Positions 62,603 through 64,000 of a DNA stretch of 64,000 bases are shown one piece after another. Each line of letters opens with the position of its first letter. The first letter of the stretch is position 1. The position numbers and the translations under genes were made by a program. The stretch comes from Streptomyces sp. GS7 (GTDB lineage Bacteria > Actinomycetota > Actinomycetes > Streptomycetales > Streptomycetaceae): NCBI RefSeq assembly GCF_009834125.1, contig NZ_CP047146.1, positions 124,001-188,000 of the forward strand. The letters run 5' to 3'. The notes beneath the pieces are model-generated. The model searched no databases, was not told where the DNA came from, and was given only the letters and a program-made list of their open reading frames with translations.

Positions 62603-62957
62603 CGGAACTTCTCGGTGCCCGGGGCCCTTTCGGCGGACGCCGTCCGCTCCGGCCCCCGGCCCTGTCCACCGTGCCGTCCGCCCCCGCCGCTGTCGTCGCC
62701 CACCCGCAGACACCTCACCTGCCGCGGATGCGGTACACGGCCGACGCCCGTACCGCGCCCGCAGCACCCGCCGCAGGCCGCCGGGCCCCCGCCGAGCCCC
62801 CTCGGATCCAGGCGTACCCCGACGCCGGGAACCACAACGGTCTCGTCGGGGGACGCAACTCCCGCCGCTCACAAGGACGTTCATCCACCGACGGCCCATC
62901 GGGCCGGACCGGCGGGTGAGTTGCCTCCACCACGGCCCCGGCCGACCCGTGCGGGTG

Positions 62958-63380
62958 TCACGGCGCGAAGCGACGCGCGCCCGTGATCGACCACACCTCG
63001 GCGATCCGGCCGCCGTCGATCGCGAACATGTCGATGCCGCTCTTGGTGACCACGGACCCCTCGGCGTCCGGCACATCGACGGTCCACCGGGCGACGGCGC
63101 ATCCGGTCCCGGTGTCCACGACGGGGGCGCCGTCGACGGCGTAGCGCAGGCCGGGAGCGGGGAAGCGGTCACGGAACGCGCCGATGTAGGCGGCGATGTC
63201 GTCCGGGCCGCGGAAGGCATCGGCGTCGGCGGTGGCGGCGCCTCCGAAGCGGATGCGGAACGCCGGGGTGAGAATCCGCGAGGCGAGCGCGAGTTCGCCG
63301 TTCCAGATGGCCGTCCACTGGTCGAACAGGGTGACGGCGTGGTCGCGGGTCAGGTCGGTCGCCGGGGCGTGCGTGGTCAT
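62958..63380 (-). CDS. SnoaL/NTF2-like protein
   Basis: 140 residues. Cone-shaped NTF2 fold of the SnoaL type: FDQWTAIWNGELALASRILT, YIGAFRDRFPAPGLRYAVDG and ARWTVDVPDAEG blocks (first two written in part). The end DGGRIAEVWSI is a family hallmark. Such proteins include cyclases and dehydratases but also many of unknown role. Located 88 bp downstream of the WYL regulator gene, probably co-transcribed with it or controlled by it. Confidence 0.85.
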   Translation of the reverse strand: MTTHAPATDLTRDHAVTLFDQWTAIWNGELALASRILTPAFRIRFGGAATADADAFRGPDDIAAYIGAFRDRFPAPGLRYAVDGAPVVDTGTGCAVARWTVDVPDAEGSVVTKSGIDMFAIDGGRIAEVWSITGARRFAP

Positions 63381-63468
63381 TCGGATGCCTTTCCACTGGG
63401 GCCGGTCGGCCCTCCGCTTGGTGTGGGCACCACTCTCCGGCGCTCCGGCGACACCGTCCTGTCGGTGA

Positions 63469-64000
63469 TTAACCGGACTTCACGACCTCGCTCAGCCCGG
63501 TCTTCTCGTGGCCGAAGGTGTCCAGTTCCGCGAGGTCGACCAGCCGCGGCGGTGCGGTCTCGTCGAGCCGGTGCGCCTCCTGGATCCGGTCGAGCCGGAA
63601 ACCGCGGACGGCGTCCCGCAGCCTGCACCAGGCGATCAGGTACCACCGCTCACCACCGAGGAACCCCAACGGCTCGACCAGCCGGTCGGTCGTCGCGCCC
63701 CGTGCGTCCGCGTAGACCAGCCGCAGCACGCGACGGTCGGACACGGCGTCCCGCAGTACGCGCGAGACCTCGGGTGACGGCGACGGCGACACCAGGAGCT
63801 GCACCCGCGCGGCGAACTCGTCCGCCGCCGCCCGCTCCCGTTCCGGCATCACGGCCCGCACCTTGCGCAGGGCGTCGCGGGCGTCCGCGGCGAAGGGGGT
63901 TCCGCCGAGGGCGTGCAGTCCGACGGCCAGTGCGGTGGCCTGTGCCGGGGTGATGTTCAGCGGCGGCAGGGTGCGTTCCCTGTCCAGGACGTAGCCGCCG
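63469..64000 (-). CDS. YafY-type WYL-domain transcriptional regulator (5' end outside window)
   Basis: Partial: the frame is open to the window edge, so the N-terminal helix-turn-helix is missing. Visible residues begin GGYVLDRERTLPPLNITPAQ and contain ATALAVGLHALGGTPFA, then the WYL domain (RVLRLVYADARG, EPLGFLGGERWYLIAWCRLR, GFRLDRIQEA). WYL regulators bind nucleic-acid or small-molecule ligands. Likely controls the following SnoaL-like gene. Confidence 0.88.
   Translation of the reverse strand, partial: GGYVLDRERTLPPLNITPAQATALAVGLHALGGTPFAADARDALRKVRAVMPERERAAADEFAARVQLLVSPSPSPEVSRVLRDAVSDRRVLRLVYADARGATTDRLVEPLGFLGGERWYLIAWCRLRDAVRGFRLDRIQEAHRLDETAPPRLVDLAELDTFGHEKTGLSEVVKSG

Noticed and set aside
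1..64000. tRNA and rRNA genes
   Set aside because: I looked for clover-leaf 3' halves (GGTTCGAATCC type) and rRNA signatures and recognised none; a tRNAscan run would settle this.

Overview
The window comes from a Streptomyces-like actinomycete. The evidence is very high GC, heavy use of GTG starts, many 4-bp ATGA/GTGA gene overlaps, streptomycete protein families (DUF1876, DUF5994, DUF6344-like, Rpf, TerD/TerB, LCP, CYP105-like), a hybrid cobalamin pathway, and six perfect ParB sites (parS, GTTTCACGTGAAAC) between 3.2 and 27.7 kb. Clustered parS sites in Streptomyces lie around oriC, so the left half is probably an origin-proximal core region.

0-27.7 kb, core: two membrane/surface proteins and a CDF metal exporter. 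A tsaD follows. The corrin-ring genes come next: cobL-cobM (+), cbiD (-), cobK (+), cobG-cobH-cobIJ (-) and cobN (+, behind a cobalamin riboswitch). After them lie an MFS exporter, a DUF4097 lipoprotein, DUF1876, an LCP cell-wall ligase, and a BlaI/M56 regulatory pair with two BlaI-type operators. A terD gene is broken by a 77-nt palindromic insertion; terB, a desaturase operon and small secreted proteins complete the block. Two parS sites and a degenerate third, exactly 30 bp apart, lie inside the cobG coding sequence.

27.7-51.2 kb, accessory: a biosynthetic cluster that I read as a fatty-acid/RiPP hybrid (lipolanthine/lipoavitide-like). The peptide half is a class III synthetase LanKC followed by three tandem, nearly identical 28-residue precursors ending in GST(I/V)STGC. 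The acyl half is a set of separate enzymes: acyl-ACP ligase, MaoC-type dehydratase, FabI-type enoyl reductase, ACP, FabF-type ketosynthase and two Sfp-like phosphopantetheinyl transferases. A GNAT acyltransferase, coupled to LanKC, is the likely enzyme joining the two halves. A coupled ALDH/ThDP-enzyme pair may supply the starter acid. Two paralogous XRE-TPR regulators, a two-component system, an ABC-2 permease, a LiaF-like protein, a 59-residue membrane protein and a large FAD/NAD-binding protein complete it. A repeated decamer TGACTCTGCT in several promoters suggests one regulon. I find no LanD-type cysteine decarboxylase, ketoreductase, acyltransferase for extender units, ABC ATPase or leader peptidase in the window.

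51.2-64 kb: Rpf-like protein, two related small secreted proteins, a remnant of a TAP-type peptidase, cupin, GlxA-type regulator, CapA protein, a CitE-family pair (ethylmalonyl-CoA pathway type), GNAT, a two-component system, a ferredoxin/P450 pair, a SnoaL-like protein and a WYL regulator cut by the window edge. No tRNA, rRNA, CRISPR array or transposase was recognised.
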